From Bacillota bacterium (GTDB lineage: Bacteria; Bacillota; Clostridia; Oscillospirales; Oscillospiraceae): DNA of 42,386 bases. The stretch covers positions 1 to 42,386 of the forward strand of contig JAQXIT010000155.1 in the NCBI GenBank assembly GCA_029007925.1, in the 5' to 3' direction. The position numbers and the translations under genes are program-made. The number at the start of each line of letters is the position of its first letter. Position 1 is the first letter of the stretch. The notes below the pieces were generated by a model. It saw only the letters and a list, made by a program, of their open reading frames with translations. It was not told where the DNA came from and made no database searches. Below, piece after piece: positions 32,357 through 40,482 of the stretch.

Positions 32357-33226
32357 ATGGGAAAGAGATTTGTGAAATCGGTCCGGGACTTTTTCAAGGT
32401 CATTTTCCGGAACCGTCAGGCCACCGTTGGCCTGTTCATTCTGGCATTTTTCATTCTGATGGCCACCGTGGGCACGGCGGTGACGCCGCTGGATATGACG
32501 GTGGACTTTGCCAACCGGTTCCAGATGCCCTCGGCACAGCACTGGCTGGGCACCGATTATCTGGGACGGGACATTCTGGCCCAGACCATCCACGGTTCCC
32601 GGGACGTGCTGACACTGGGCGCGGTGTGCGCCCTGATGGCGCTGGCGCTGGGCATTGCCGTAGGCGCCGCCGGAGCCTTTATCGGCGGCTGGGTGGATAC
32701 GGCGCTGAATTTTGTCACCAATATCTTCCTTACCATTCCTTCCTTCCCCCTCATGCTGATTCTGGCGGTGGCCTTCAACGTCCAGAATATCTGGGCGGCG
32801 GGCTTCATTCTGGCGGTGGTGTCCTGGGGCGGCGTGGCCCGGGTGGTGCGGGGGCAGATTCTGTCCCTGAAGCACGCGGAGTATATCACAGCCTGCCGGA
32901 TTATGGGTCTGAAAACCTGGTACATCATCCTCCGGGAGATCCTGCCCAACATGGTCTCTTTGCTGGCGGTGCAGTTCATCGGATTGTTTCAGGGCGGAAT
33001 CGCCTCCAGTATGGGCCTGATGATGCTGGGCGCCCTGACCTACCGCCCCACCAACTGGGGCGTCATGCTCAATCTGGCGCTTCAGAATACGGGCATCGCC
33101 TACAATCCCAAGGGACTGATCTATTTCTTCACGCCCATTGTGTGTCTGGCGCTGCTGCAGCTGGGGTGCATCTTCTTCAGCAGCGGTCTGGATGAGGCGC
33201 TGAATCCCAGACTGCGCACCGAATAA
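32357..33226 (+). CDS. ABC transporter permease, OppC/DppC type
   Basis: 289 residues. Short cytoplasmic N terminus, then a first helix (ATVGLFILAFFILMATVGTAV), the family motif HWLGTDYLGRDILAQTIHGSRDVL and further helices. The EAA loop is AEYITACRIMGLKTWYIILREILPNMVS at about 172-200, which contacts the ATPases. It partners the OppB-type permease 4 bases upstream and the ATPases that follow 20 bases downstream. The sequence gives no hint of the substrate; the glycosidase and isomerase genes ahead in the operon suggest an oligosaccharide. Confidence 0.94.
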   Translation: MGKRFVKSVRDFFKVIFRNRQATVGLFILAFFILMATVGTAVTPLDMTVDFANRFQMPSAQHWLGTDYLGRDILAQTIHGSRDVLTLGAVCALMALALGIAVGAAGAFIGGWVDTALNFVTNIFLTIPSFPLMLILAVAFNVQNIWAAGFILAVVSWGGVARVVRGQILSLKHAEYITACRIMGLKTWYIILREILPNMVSLLAVQFIGLFQGGIASSMGLMMLGALTYRPTNWGVMLNLALQNTGIAYNPKGLIYFFTPIVCLALLQLGCIFFSSGLDEALNPRLRTE

Positions 33227-33246
33227 CAGAAAGGCGGAACATTCCC

Positions 33247-34242
33247 ATGACAAACAATATTGTGGAAGTCCGGGACATGACCGTGGAGTTCCGAAAGCCC
33301 AGAGGCGCCCTGCTGGCCGTCAATCATGTGGATTTCGATGTCCGGGAGGGCTGCGTCACGGCGCTGGTGGGCGAAAGCGGCAGCGGCAAGAGCACGCTGG
33401 CCTTCACCATGCTGAACATCGTCAACACCACCGGCAGGATTCTGTCCGGTGAGGTGCTGTACGGCGGCCGGAATATTCTGGAGCTGAGCACGGAGGAGCT
33501 GAACGCCTACAAGTGGAAGGAAGTTTCCATGATCTTCCAGTCCGCCCAGAGCGCCCTGAATCCGCTGATGACCATTCAGGAGCATTTCTGGGAGACCTAT
33601 CATGTCCATGAGCCCCACGCTAAAGAGGAGGACGTGATTCCCCGGTTCCGGCAGCTTCTGGAGGACGTTCGGCTGGATCCCGACCGGGTGCTGAAGCTGT
33701 ATCCCCATGAGCTGTCCGGCGGCATGAAGCAGCGGGTGATGATCGCCTTCGCCATGCTGCTGGAGCCCAAGTTCCTCATTCTGGACGAGCCCACCACGGC
33801 GCTGGACGTGATTACCCAGGACTATATTTTCTCCATTCTGGATCGGATCCATCAGGAAACCGGCGTGTCCATGCTGCTGTTGACCCACGATATCGGCGTG
33901 GTGGCCAAGGTGGCCGACCGTATCGCGGTGATGTACGCCGGCCGGATCGTGGAGATGGGGGACATTTTCGAGGTGTTCCGCAGTACCGCCCATCCCTACG
34001 CCCACGCCCTGATTACCACGGCGCCCTCTCTTCTGGACCGGGACGAGGACAAGGAACCCATTCCGGGGACGCCGCCGGATCTGATCGATCTGCCGGCAGG
34101 CTGCGCCTTCCATCCCCGCTGTCCCTATGCCACGGAGCTGTGCCGCAGGGAGGTGCCGGTGCTGCGCACCGTTGGCGAGGATCATCAGGCCGCCTGCCAT
34201 CATATGGAAACCTTCCGAAAGGAGGCGGGCATTCATGGATGA
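33247..34242 (+). CDS. ABC transporter ATPase, OppD/DppD type
   Basis: 331 residues. Walker A GESGSGKS (about 43-50), Q-loop MIFQSAQSALNPLM, signature LSGGMKQRVMIA, Walker B FLILDEPTTALD and the switch histidine in LLTHDIGVV are all intact. The C-terminal Opp-type extension carries CAFHPRCPYATELC, whose cysteines bind an iron-sulfur cluster in some homologues. It forms a heterodimer with the next ATPase, whose start codon lies 8 bases inside this gene (translational coupling). Confidence 0.96.
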   Translation: MTNNIVEVRDMTVEFRKPRGALLAVNHVDFDVREGCVTALVGESGSGKSTLAFTMLNIVNTTGRILSGEVLYGGRNILELSTEELNAYKWKEVSMIFQSAQSALNPLMTIQEHFWETYHVHEPHAKEEDVIPRFRQLLEDVRLDPDRVLKLYPHELSGGMKQRVMIAFAMLLEPKFLILDEPTTALDVITQDYIFSILDRIHQETGVSMLLLTHDIGVVAKVADRIAVMYAGRIVEMGDIFEVFRSTAHPYAHALITTAPSLLDRDEDKEPIPGTPPDLIDLPAGCAFHPRCPYATELCRREVPVLRTVGEDHQAACHHMETFRKEAGIHG

Positions 34243-35263
34243 AAAGACACCCCTGATCTCCCTGCAGCATATGGATCTGTACTATGAAACCAAGCGGGGA
34301 CTGTTCAAACCGCCGCTGCGGGTTGGCGCCGCGCTGGATATCAATCTGGATATCCGAAAGGGAGAGGTGCTGGCCATCGTGGGCGAGAGCGGCTGCGGAA
34401 AAACCACCCTCGGAAATGTGATTATCGGAATGCTGAAGCCCACCTCCGGCAAGCTCCTGTACAACGGACAGGACGTGTACGGCATGGGCAGAGCCGCCTT
34501 CCGGGAGTACCGCAGCAGCGTCCAGCTGGTGCAGCAGGATTCCTACGCGGCATTGAACCCGGTGAAAACCCTGCGCCATTCCCTCTGCGGGCCGGTTCTG
34601 CACAAGAAACTGGCCAAAAACGGCGCGGAAGCGCTGGAGCAGGTGTACGAAGCCCTGGATATGGTGGGCATCAACCACGAGGAGCTGGACAAATATCCCC
34701 ATGAGCTGTCCGGCGGCCAGCGTCAGAGAATCCTGATGGCACGGGCAATTCTGATGCGTCCCAAGCTCATCGTGGCGGACGAGCCGGTGTCCATGATCGA
34801 CGTGTCTCTGCGGATTTCCATTCTGAATCTGATGTCCAAGCTCAACAAGACCCTGGGCATTGCCTTTGTATACATCACCCATGATTTCGGCACCGCCCGC
34901 TACATCGCCCGGGAGGGCAGCATCGCCATCATGTATCTGGGTAAGATGGTGGAGTACGGCAACGTCCGGGAGGTGCTGGAGCATCCGGCTCACCCCTATC
35001 TGCAGGCGCTGCTCACCGCGGTGCCGGTTCCCGATCCCTTCATCGCCAAACGGAAGCGGGAGCTGCCCCTGAAGAGCATCGATATGCCCAGCGTGGCGGC
35101 GCCGCCCACGGGCTGCCGGTTCCATCCCCGCTGCCCCTATGCCGAGGAGCGCTGCTCCCGGGAGGAGCCGGAGCTGCTGCCCTGCGATAATGGTGCCTGC
35201 GCCTGCCATCTGACCTCCCGGCTTCCCCAGTGGTCGCTGCGGAAGGACAAGCTGGGACGGTAG
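34235..35263 (+). CDS. ABC transporter ATPase, OppF/DppF type
   Basis: 342 residues starting at ATG 34235, just inside the 3' end of the OppD-type gene, with AAAGGAGG ahead. Walker A GESGCGKT, Q-loop VQQDSYAALNP, signature LSGGQRQRILMARA and Walker B IVADEPVSMID are present. The C-terminal GCRFHPRCPYAEERC extension is again present. It powers import together with the OppD-type subunit. The ORF-track start (34127) is an upstream extension in a frame overlapping oppD and is not needed. The next small gene begins 15 bases downstream. Confidence 0.95.
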   Translation: MDEKTPLISLQHMDLYYETKRGLFKPPLRVGAALDINLDIRKGEVLAIVGESGCGKTTLGNVIIGMLKPTSGKLLYNGQDVYGMGRAAFREYRSSVQLVQQDSYAALNPVKTLRHSLCGPVLHKKLAKNGAEALEQVYEALDMVGINHEELDKYPHELSGGQRQRILMARAILMRPKLIVADEPVSMIDVSLRISILNLMSKLNKTLGIAFVYITHDFGTARYIAREGSIAIMYLGKMVEYGNVREVLEHPAHPYLQALLTAVPVPDPFIAKRKRELPLKSIDMPSVAAPPTGCRFHPRCPYAEERCSREEPELLPCDNGACACHLTSRLPQWSLRKDKLGR

Positions 35264-35278
35264 AGAGGAGTGCATACC

Positions 35279-35548
35279 ATGTCCGAATACCGCGTTTCCC
35301 TCTACAAGGGCTGCATGGTTACGGTTCTTGTATTGCTGCTGCTGACCGTATTTTGCCTTGTCAACGGAGAGCCGGGCTCCGCGCCCTTCTGGCTGTGCAT
35401 CTTTTCCTTAGTGGTGGATGTACCTTTTCTCGGCTTCCTGCTGTTCCAACTGATCCGGGACTGCCGAAAGATCCGCAGACCGGAGCAAAGCAAAGATCCG
35501 TCCCCGGCGCGGGACTGCAATCAAACAAAAGGAGGAAACCCAACATGA
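35279..35548 (+). CDS. Small membrane protein with two predicted helices
   Basis: 89 residues with two hydrophobic segments (GCMVTVLVLLLLTVFCLVNG and FWLCIFSLVVDVPFLGFLLFQLI), joined by a short polar loop, and a basic C-terminal tail rich in Arg, Lys and Pro. I do not recognise the family. ATG 35279 follows GAGAGGAG at a good distance. Its stop overlaps the start of the next lipoprotein gene (ATGA), so the two are translated together, which hints that the products interact. It sits directly after the importer ATPases and could be an accessory membrane subunit. Confidence 0.7.
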   Translation: MSEYRVSLYKGCMVTVLVLLLLTVFCLVNGEPGSAPFWLCIFSLVVDVPFLGFLLFQLIRDCRKIRRPEQSKDPSPARDCNQTKGGNPT

Positions 35549-36483
35549 AAACAAGCAGAAAAATCCTGATCCTTGCCGTGATCGCGGCGCTGTGCCTGAC
35601 GCTGGCCGCCTGCGGACACGCCGTTCCCTCCGGCATCGTGGAGATGGACCCGGAAACCGGTGCCGGTACCGCCAGCTTTACCATGGTGGTGCCGAAAAAC
35701 GGCGCGCCGGACGTGGGCAACAATTTCGTGGAGCCCAACGGTGACGACGGCCCCAACAACACCGGCTACATCACCAGCCCCGACGCCCTGCTGACCCTCA
35801 TGCAGAACAATGTCCCCGAGGGCTTCACTGTCACCATGGAGGAGGTCACCAAGATGGTGGGCCGGGAGGATGAGTTCGGAGACATCGATAACGTGGACGA
35901 AGGCTCCTTCGACTACACCGTGACCTTCTCCTTCAACGGCATTGACGATCTCAACGCCAAGCTCAAGCAGTGGCTGCCCCAGCGGTATTGGGATGCCGCC
36001 GCCCAGGTGCTGACCTTTGAGGTGAAGGAAGCGACGCTGTCCGACGGCAGCCTGACGCTGGATATGCACATTCTGGATGTCATTACCCAGTGGGCTTACA
36101 CCGTCATCAGCACCGATACCACCGGCGCCGTGGTGGACGGCGGCAGCGGCTTTGACTATGTTTACTGCTACAATCTGGCCAAATCCACGCTGACTGTGAA
36201 GCTGGGCGATGCCGAGACCACCGAGCAGTACGATTCTGTTGCCATGGACGTCACCGCCGGCAAGTCCGACGAGCCCGTCGCCACCGATCCTCCCGCCACG
36301 AAGCCCGCCGAAACCGATCCCCCCGCCACCCAGCCCACCGAATCCCAGCCCGCTCCGACGACGGAACCCACCGATAAGCCGGACGCGGGTCTGACCGCCG
36401 GTGCCGTTGCTGGAATGATTGCGGCCGTGGTGGCAGTGGCCGCCGTGATCCTCGTGGTGGTGCTGCGCAAGCGGAACAAATAA
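35545..36483 (+). CDS. Doubly anchored lipoprotein, unknown function
   Basis: 312 residues. The lipoprotein signal ends in TLAAC (cysteine 23). A globular part of about 200 residues follows (NVPEGFTVTMEEVTKMVG; VTFSFNGIDDLNAKLKQWL), then a linker with repeated DPPATKPAE / DPPATQPTE units, and a C-terminal helix (AGAVAGMIAAVVAVAAVILVVVL) ending RKRNK. It resembles 25171-26064 in layout but not closely in sequence. AAAGGAGG lies 8 bases ahead of the ATG, which overlaps the stop of the small membrane protein. It is the last gene of the rightward arm; a terminator follows. Function unknown, perhaps a surface sensor or binding accessory of the importer. Confidence 0.72.
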   Translation: MKTSRKILILAVIAALCLTLAACGHAVPSGIVEMDPETGAGTASFTMVVPKNGAPDVGNNFVEPNGDDGPNNTGYITSPDALLTLMQNNVPEGFTVTMEEVTKMVGREDEFGDIDNVDEGSFDYTVTFSFNGIDDLNAKLKQWLPQRYWDAAAQVLTFEVKEATLSDGSLTLDMHILDVITQWAYTVISTDTTGAVVDGGSGFDYVYCYNLAKSTLTVKLGDAETTEQYDSVAMDVTAGKSDEPVATDPPATKPAETDPPATQPTESQPAPTTEPTDKPDAGLTAGAVAGMIAAVVAVAAVILVVVLRKRNK

Positions 36484-36496
36484 GATTCCCCGCGAC

Positions 36497-36527
36497 AAAA
36501 GCCTCCGGCCGCAGCCGGAGGCTTTTT
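36497..36527. terminator. Bidirectional terminator
   Basis: AAAAGCCTCCGGC-CGCA-GCCGGAGGCTTTTT. It closes the rightward glycan operon and the leftward DUF2284 operon. Confidence 0.92.
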
Positions 36528-36564
36528 ACCCGCAGGAAGAATGGCTTCTGAATGGAAATATCCG

Positions 36565-37098
36565 TCACACCAGCAGAAAGCAGCCGGTGTAGGCGATGGC
36601 TTTGGAGCCGTAGTAGTAGCGAAGGCCGCTGTCCCGGCACGCCTGCATTACCAGCAGACCGTAGGCTTCCATGGAAGATACCATTCGCCGGGGAAACCGG
36701 CAGGGCGCGTCCGGGTAGGTACAGCTCCCGCAGATCCGGCAGCCGCCGGTGCCGAGAGCCAGCAGCTCCGGATAGAGGGGCAGCAGCCGCGCCTGCAGGC
36801 GGCTGAAATTCTCCTTGTGGACGGCCTCGGCGTCCATCATGCCCTGACCGTCCAGCTCGTCCTCCAGCTCCCGGACGGTCTGTACCAGGATTCCCTCCCG
36901 GTACCGGGAGATCCGCTCCTGGCACTGTTCCGGCGTGCCGCAGCCCGGCGGGCAGCTCCAGCGGGCATCATAGGCGCCGCAGCCTTCGCACATTTTCCGA
37001 ACCTCCGGATCCGGCCGGAGGATTTCGGCCCGCAGGGGGACGATTTCGGTAAATCCGGCCTCTTTTCCCAGCCGGACAAGCGCTTCATAGGGCAGCAT
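36565..37098 (-). CDS. DUF2284 cysteine-rich metal-binding protein
   Basis: 177 residues with two cysteine clusters: CEGCGAYDARWSCPPGCG near 37-54 and CRICGSCTYPDAPC near 118-132, the layout of DUF2284 proteins, which are predicted to bind metal or iron-sulfur clusters. Members often occur next to corrinoid methyltransferase genes, as here. The molecular function is not established. It starts 14 bases after the stop of the corrinoid activator gene, with AGGAGG ahead of the ATG, so it is the second gene of that leftward operon. Confidence 0.88.
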   Translation of the reverse strand: MLPYEALVRLGKEAGFTEIVPLRAEILRPDPEVRKMCEGCGAYDARWSCPPGCGTPEQCQERISRYREGILVQTVRELEDELDGQGMMDAEAVHKENFSRLQARLLPLYPELLALGTGGCRICGSCTYPDAPCRFPRRMVSSMEAYGLLVMQACRDSGLRYYYGSKAIAYTGCFLLV

Positions 37099-37112
37099 CG
37101 GTGTGCCTCCTC

Positions 37113-38816
37113 TCAGATTTCGGGGAATTCCAGCTCATCCACAAAGGCGTCCTGAAAATCCGGCACGGTAGCAAGCTCCAGAAACTCCGCCTGCCGGGCC
37201 AGACGCCGGGCGGACTCCCAGCGGTGCCGGTTCCACAGCACCAGCTTGGCGCCTTCTCCGGCGGCGTTGCCCACGGGACGGATTTTTTTCCGCAGAACCC
37301 CGGGGATCAGCCCAATCCGGCAGGCACTGTCCGGATCCATGAAGGTGCCGAAGGCGCCGGCCACGCAGACCTGGTCAATATCCTCCGGCGCCGCCCCCAG
37401 ACGCCGTGCCAGCAGCCTGATTCCGGCGCAGATGGCGGCTTTCGCAAGCTGAAGCTGCCGGACATCCTTCTGAGTCAGTACCACGCCGGTGTCCCCCAGC
37501 CGGAATTCGCCGCCTTCCAGACGCCCGCTTTCGTCCATGTGTCCCGTTCGGAGCAGAACCGCGGCCAGATCGATGAGTCCGGAGCCGCAGATTCCCCTGG
37601 GCTGGGTGTCTCCGATGACACTCCACCGGATTTCTCCGTTTTCCAACCGGACATGATCCACGGCGCCGAAGCCGCCCCGCATTCCGCAGGAGATACCGGC
37701 GCCCTCCAGCGCGGGGCCGGCGGCGGTGGAGCAGGCAATCATGCGCTCCCGATTGCCGAGCACGATCTCGCCGTTGGTGCCGATATCCACCAGCAGCGTC
37801 AGTTCCTGCCGGTTTTCCCAATCTCCCGCCACCAGACAGGCCACGGTATCGGCGCCCACGAAACCGGCGATCACCGGCAGCATCAGCAGCCGGGCGTTGG
37901 GATGGGCCCGGAGCCCGTAGTCGGCGCAGCGAAGTGTGACGGCGTCGCTCAGAGCGGGATTGTAGGGAGCCCGAGCCAGGGAATCGGGGGAGATCCCCAG
38001 AAACAGATGGTGCATACAGGTGTTGCCCGCCAGACTGACGGCCAGAACCTGCTCCCGGGAGATGCCGGCTTCGCCGCAGAGCTGCCCCAGCAGCGCGTCC
38101 AGAGCCTCCCGGACGCACCGTGCCGGCTCCTCCGGGCCGTGCTCCAGGGCGTAATTGGCCCGCTGAATCACATCGGCGCCGCAGCGCGCCTGAGGATTGG
38201 GGGCGCCGACCCGGGCGGCGGTGCCGTGGTCGTCCAGAAGGTAGCCCGCCAGTGTGGTGGTGCCAAGATCAAAGGCAGCCATGTACTCTTTCCGGGGGCA
38301 ATCCCAAAGATCCAGAATCCGGCTGCCGCAGACTGCCGCCCACAGATGCCCCCGGGTCTGCTGCAGCAGAGAACCCAAACGGGCGGCCAGGGGGATATCC
38401 GTCTCCCATCCGCCTCTGCCGGAGACGGCTTCCAGCGCGCCGGTCAGACGCTCCCAGTCGGCGGTGCTTTCCCCTTTGGGGCAGGGGGGAACCTGCAGCT
38501 CGAATACCTGACCCCAGGGCTCCCGGGGGACGGAGACCCCTTCCCCCCGATCCAGAACGGACAGTCCCGCTTCCCGGGGCGGCGTGCGGATTTCCAGATC
38601 TCCGTCGGCAGGCGTCTGACAGGCTTTGACCTGACGCCATTGCGTATCGCCCGGAGAGCGGATTTCCACCAGGCATTTTCCGCAGGTACCCCGGCCGCCG
38701 CAGGGCGCCTCCGGCTGCAGCTCATGTGATTGCTGGGCGGCCAGAAGGGTGGTTCCCCTGGGCACCCGCAGGGTAATCTTTTCCCGGACAAAGGTGAGCT
38801 GAACTTCGGAATCCAT
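37113..38816 (-). CDS. Reductive activator of corrinoid proteins (RACo/RamA type, DUF4445)
   Basis: 567 residues. An N-terminal [2Fe-2S] ferredoxin domain holds C39, C45 and C48 (APCGGRGTCGKC) and C66. A linker leads to an ASKHA-type ATPase part with FDLGTTTLAGYLL and LLVDIGTNGEIVLG, typical of DUF4445 activators. These enzymes use ATP to return oxidised Co(II) in corrinoid methyltransferase partners to Co(I). AGGAGGG is 8 bases ahead of the ATG. It is divergent from the corrinoid protein and methyltransferases, its probable clients, and is driven by a promoter at 38957-38985. Confidence 0.93.
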   Translation of the reverse strand: MDSEVQLTFVREKITLRVPRGTTLLAAQQSHELQPEAPCGGRGTCGKCLVEIRSPGDTQWRQVKACQTPADGDLEIRTPPREAGLSVLDRGEGVSVPREPWGQVFELQVPPCPKGESTADWERLTGALEAVSGRGGWETDIPLAARLGSLLQQTRGHLWAAVCGSRILDLWDCPRKEYMAAFDLGTTTLAGYLLDDHGTAARVGAPNPQARCGADVIQRANYALEHGPEEPARCVREALDALLGQLCGEAGISREQVLAVSLAGNTCMHHLFLGISPDSLARAPYNPALSDAVTLRCADYGLRAHPNARLLMLPVIAGFVGADTVACLVAGDWENRQELTLLVDIGTNGEIVLGNRERMIACSTAAGPALEGAGISCGMRGGFGAVDHVRLENGEIRWSVIGDTQPRGICGSGLIDLAAVLLRTGHMDESGRLEGGEFRLGDTGVVLTQKDVRQLQLAKAAICAGIRLLARRLGAAPEDIDQVCVAGAFGTFMDPDSACRIGLIPGVLRKKIRPVGNAAGEGAKLVLWNRHRWESARRLARQAEFLELATVPDFQDAFVDELEFPEI

Positions 38817-38956
38817 AGCAATTCCCTCCTGTGGGAGTCAAAATAAAAAAACAGCAATATTGTTCTATTTTTGAGCAACGGAATGCGAGAAAAAAAGAAA
38901 AACCGGCATTACAATGAATACAGAAGCGGCTCAGCCGCCGCTTTTCCCATACGGTA

Positions 38957-38985
38957 ATTGTACAATAAAATGCTACATTATGCAA
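38957..38985 (-). promoter_or_regulatory. Promoter of the RACo-type operon
   Basis: Minus strand TTGCAT, 17-base spacer, TACAAT, leaving a leader of about 135 bases. No clear plus-strand promoter for the methyltransferase operon was found in the same gap; a weak stem AGCGGC-TCA-GCCGC lies at 38925-38938. Confidence 0.6.
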
Positions 38986-39012
38986 GACAAAAACATGGAC
39001 GGAGGAAACGGC

Positions 39013-39816
39013 ATGATTGTTATCGGTGAAAAAATCAACGGCTCCATTCCCGCCGTGGCGGAAGCCATCGCGAAGCGCGACGCGGATTTCATCCGGGCCC
39101 GTGCCAAGGCTCAGGCGGAGGCGGGCGCCACCTATATCGACTGCTGCGCGTCGGTTCACGAGAACGAGGCGGAGACTCTGAAATGGATGATCGACTGCAT
39201 TCAGGAAGTGACGGATCTGCCCATCTGCGTGGACAGCCCCAGTGCCGAAACCTTGGCGCAGGTATTTCCCCATTGCCGGCGCCCCGGCCTCATCAACTCC
39301 GTTTCCGGCGAGGGAAACAAGATCGACATTCTCTTCCCGCTGATCGCGGATACCCAGTGGCAGGTCATCTGCCTGCTGTCCGACGATACGGGCATTCCCA
39401 AGTGTGCCGCCGACCGGCTGCGGGTCTTTGACCGCATCATGGAGAAGGCCGGGGAGTATCACATCCGTCCCGGCCGCCTGCACATCGACCCGCTGGTGGA
39501 AATGCTCTGCACCTCCGAGGACGGCATCGCCATGAACGTGGAGGTTATCAGCACCATCCGCAAGCGTTACCCGGACATCCACATCACCGCGGCGGTGAGC
39601 AACATTTCCTTTAACCTGCCGGTGCGCAAGATGATCAATCTGGGCTTTACGGTGCTGGCTATGAACGCCGGCCTGGACAGCGCCATTCTGGATCCCACCA
39701 ACCGGGACATGATGGGCGTGATCTACGCCACGGAGGCACTGCTGGGCCGGGACGACTACTGCATGGAATATATCGGCGCATACAGAAGCGGTATTTTCGG
39801 ACCGCTGAACAAATAA
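39013..39816 (+). CDS. Methyltetrahydrofolate:corrinoid methyltransferase (MtgA/AcsE-like pterin-binding)
   Basis: 267 residues, a pterin-binding TIM barrel like dihydropteroate synthase and AcsE. The start MIVIGEKINGSIPAVAEAI is typical (the asparagine and glycine contact the pterin), followed by AQAEAGATYIDCCAS, PICVDSPSAE, INSVSGE and TAAVSNISFNLPVR. It should transfer a methyl group between the corrinoid protein and tetrahydrofolate (the MT II role). Start ATG 39013 is chosen because GGAGG is 7 bases ahead; the track start 38914 overlaps the promoter region. The corrinoid protein follows after 15 bases. Confidence 0.92.
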   Translation: MIVIGEKINGSIPAVAEAIAKRDADFIRARAKAQAEAGATYIDCCASVHENEAETLKWMIDCIQEVTDLPICVDSPSAETLAQVFPHCRRPGLINSVSGEGNKIDILFPLIADTQWQVICLLSDDTGIPKCAADRLRVFDRIMEKAGEYHIRPGRLHIDPLVEMLCTSEDGIAMNVEVISTIRKRYPDIHITAAVSNISFNLPVRKMINLGFTVLAMNAGLDSAILDPTNRDMMGVIYATEALLGRDDYCMEYIGAYRSGIFGPLNK

Positions 39817-39831
39817 AAGGAGGAAGCTACA

Positions 39832-40467
39832 ATGGCAAGTATTCAGGAAGTGTATGATCTGGTAGCGCGGGGCAAGGCCAAGCTCATCGAGGCTGCGGTG
39901 CAGGACGCGCTGGACGCCGGCTGCGATGCTGCCGAGCTGCTGAACAAGGGCATGATCGCCGCCATGGACGAGGTGGGCGACAAGTTCAAAAACGGTGAAA
40001 TCTTCGTGCCGGAAATGCTGGTTGCCGCCCGGGCCATGAAGAAGGGCGTGGAGGTTCTCAAACCCCATCTGGCCGCCGGTGCCGCAGGCGCGGCGGGAAA
40101 GGTCATCATCGGCACCGTTGCCGGAGACCTGCATGACATCGGCAAAAATCTGGTCATTATGATGCTGGAATCCGCGGGCTTTGAGGTCATCGATCTGGGC
40201 GTGGACGTGCCCCACGAGAGATTCCTGGAGACCCTGCAGGCCAATCCCGATACCAAGATCGTCTGCTATTCGGCGCTGCTGACCACCACCATGCCCTCCA
40301 TGAAGGAGGCCGTGGCGCTGCTGAACGCTTCGCCCATGCGGGCGGGGGTCAAGGTCATGGTGGGCGGTGCGCCCATCACCCAGGCCTTTGCCGACGAGAT
40401 CGGCGCCGACGCCTACACCGAGGATGCCGCCTCCTGCGCTCAGAGAGCCAGAGAGTTCGTCCGATAA
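39832..40467 (+). CDS. Corrinoid (B12-binding) methyl-carrier protein, MtgC/MtbC type
   Basis: 211 residues: an N-terminal four-helix cap (about 1-85, DALDAGCDAAELLNKGMIAAMDEVGDKF, NGEIFVPEMLVAARAM) and a Rossmann B12 domain with D99-x-H101-x-x-G104 (DLHDIG), where the histidine is the lower cobalt ligand. It then continues SAGFEVIDLGVDVPHERF and VMVGGAPITQAFADEIGADAY. It carries the methyl group as methyl-cobamide between the two methyltransferases that flank it in the operon (15-base gaps on both sides). AGGAGG precedes the ATG by 8 bases. Confidence 0.95.
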   Translation: MASIQEVYDLVARGKAKLIEAAVQDALDAGCDAAELLNKGMIAAMDEVGDKFKNGEIFVPEMLVAARAMKKGVEVLKPHLAAGAAGAAGKVIIGTVAGDLHDIGKNLVIMMLESAGFEVIDLGVDVPHERFLETLQANPDTKIVCYSALLTTTMPSMKEAVALLNASPMRAGVKVMVGGAPITQAFADEIGADAYTEDAASCAQRAREFVR

Positions 40468-40482
40468 GGGGAGGCAGAGAAT

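Noticed and set aside
38817-39012. Possible cobalamin riboswitch upstream of the corrinoid genes
   Set aside because: The gap is under 200 bases and shows no B12-box-like sequence or the needed multi-helix layout; only a promoter and a weak stem were found.
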